Source: Lachnospiraceae bacterium
GTDB taxonomy: Bacteria; Bacillota; Clostridia; Lachnospirales; Lachnospiraceae
Direction of reading: 5' to 3'
NCBI GenBank assembly: GCA_003535955.1
Contig: DPZM01000247.1
Coordinates: 1,530-9,954, forward strand
Length of the DNA: 8,425 nt
Under the pieces are notes generated by a model. That model ran no database searches and was not told the DNA's origin. It was given only the letters and a program-made list of their open reading frames with translations. Position numbers and translations under genes: made by a program. Shown here piece by piece: positions 7,871 through 8,425 of the stretch. Every line of letters starts with the position of its first letter. Position 1 is the stretch's first letter.

Positions 7871-7899
7871 ATTATAAACCTCTTCCGGGCCGTTTACAA
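7871..7899 (-). promoter_or_regulatory. Predicted promoter of the ECF transporter operon
   Basis: On the minus strand TTGTAA (-35, 7894-7899), a 17-base spacer and a perfect TATAAT (-10, 7871-7876) make a strong sigma-A-type promoter. Transcription would start near 7864, leaving a leader of only about 30 bases before the S-component ATG, so there is no space for a riboswitch. The -35 box begins only four bases after the stop codon of the upstream gene. Confidence 0.75.
7872..7899. promoter_or_regulatory. Inverted repeat overlapping the ECF promoter (operator candidate)
   Basis: TTATAAAC (7872-7879) and GTTTACAA (7892-7899) are inverted copies at seven of eight positions, separated by 12 bases. 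Arm centres lie 20 bases apart, about two helical turns, as for a dimeric repressor. The arms cover the -10 and -35 boxes, so a bound protein would block RNA polymerase. Part of the symmetry may come from the promoter boxes themselves. Confidence 0.35.
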
Positions 7900-7903
7900 C
7901 AGC

Positions 7904-8425
7904 TTACTCACTGTATCTTACCTCAAGATCATCAAGCAGGTATGCTTCATGCGTATCCTGTGCCACGGCAACTAGCGTAATGGTCTCTTCCATAAGGTAA
8001 CGTCTCTGAACATTTATCGAGAACTGTTTCATACCCGATTCGATAGACATCTCATGCAGATACTGGTAATCGCACTCAACCCACTGCTCGCTTCCTAAGT
8101 TTGCGTAAACATCGTATTCGCGGCCGTCGAGTGACTCTAAATACCCGTTTATGCTGACAGCCGTCTCACCCTCGTTAATGTTCAGATACAGGGTCCTGTC
8201 ATCCCTGTCAACCCCCCGTATCTCAGTCAGGACATAAGCTACATTCCCTGAAGAATCCATATTTATCCCGTCATACATTCCTTCGGAGGTTGCCGCCCTC
8301 ACGGCATCGACCCTGGCCGTCTTAAGATAAGGAGGTTCGTAATAAATACCTCCGAAATCGATCGTACTTATCCTGTTGCCATCCTCATCCCGTTCTCCTA
8401 TTATCTCCCCGGCTATACACCTCTC
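7904..8425 (-). CDS. Protein of unknown function, C-terminal 173 residues (5' end outside window)
   Basis: The frame stays open from the TAA at 7904 to the right edge, with the edge residues reading ERCIAGEIIGERDEDG. The GTG at 8302 and ATGs further in are therefore probably internal codons, not starts. I do not recognise the protein. The visible part is acidic and soluble-looking with no membrane segment; it is rich in Tyr, Asp and Glu and has alternating strand-like stretches such as RTLYLNINEGETAVSINGYL, REYDVYANLGSEQWVECDY and KQFSINVQRRYL. This suggests a beta-rich domain, perhaps the extracellular end of a larger cell-surface or exported protein, but that is only inference. One Cys sits near the edge and another lies in VECDY. 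No terminator is visible in the 70 bases after its stop, where the transporter promoter sits. Confidence 0.75.
   Translation of the reverse strand, partial: ERCIAGEIIGERDEDGNRISTIDFGGIYYEPPYLKTARVDAVRAATSEGMYDGINMDSSGNVAYVLTEIRGVDRDDRTLYLNINEGETAVSINGYLESLDGREYDVYANLGSEQWVECDYQYLHEMSIESGMKQFSINVQRRYLMEETITLVAVAQDTHEAYLLDDLEVRYSE

Noticed and set aside
7835..7903. Riboswitch upstream of the S-component gene
   Set aside because: The predicted leader is about 30 bases, too short for any known vitamin riboswitch.
7904..8302. Start of the right-edge gene at the GTG at 8302
   Set aside because: The frame is open for 41 more codons to the window edge and no ribosome binding site precedes the GTG, so it reads as an internal valine.

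Overview
This window looks like chromosomal DNA from a low-to-moderate GC Firmicute, most likely class Clostridia and plausibly family Lachnospiraceae. The reasons are strong AGGAGG-type ribosome binding sites, sigma-A-like TATAAT promoters, an uncharacterised-family (UPF0397-type) ECF vitamin-type transporter, and an RsbV-like STAS gene beside an RsbW-like gene. The genus is inference only. Every gene lies on the minus strand, so the transcriptional order runs from the right end of the window to the left. I saw no mobile element, CRISPR array, tRNA or rRNA, and no gap longer than about 210 bases.

In transcriptional order, the right end (7904-8425) holds the C-terminal 173 codons of a protein I do not recognise; its 5' part lies beyond the window. 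A good promoter (7871-7899) just after its stop codon drives a three-gene ECF importer operon. It encodes a UPF0397-type membrane S component (7283-7834), a fused double ATPase (5555-7282) and a transmembrane T component (4744-5571). These genes abut or overlap and together make a complete stand-alone importer. The substrate is unknown, and the short leader has no room for a riboswitch that could suggest one.

A second promoter (4688-4716) precedes a small operon: an RsbV/SpoIIAA-like STAS protein (4354-4653), a protein resembling an RsbW-type GHKL ATPase that has lost its ATP-binding boxes (3672-4295), and full-length uvrA (805-3672). The uvrA start overlaps the preceding stop as TAATG and has no ribosome binding site of its own, which suggests translational coupling. 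A hairpin plus T-tract (689-739) ends this unit. Placing the nucleotide-excision-repair damage sensor behind a partner-switch-like pair is the most interesting arrangement in the window.

The left end (1-596) holds the N-terminal 198 codons of mreB, the rod-shape actin homologue, with its own TATAAT promoter (650-678). Its 3' end lies outside the window.

Overall the region is mostly housekeeping. Items worth a second look are the STAS / degenerate-GHKL / uvrA operon, the orphan-substrate ECF transporter with a dyad over its promoter, the unrecognised C-terminal fragment at the right edge, and a marked excess of the hexamer CTTAAG.
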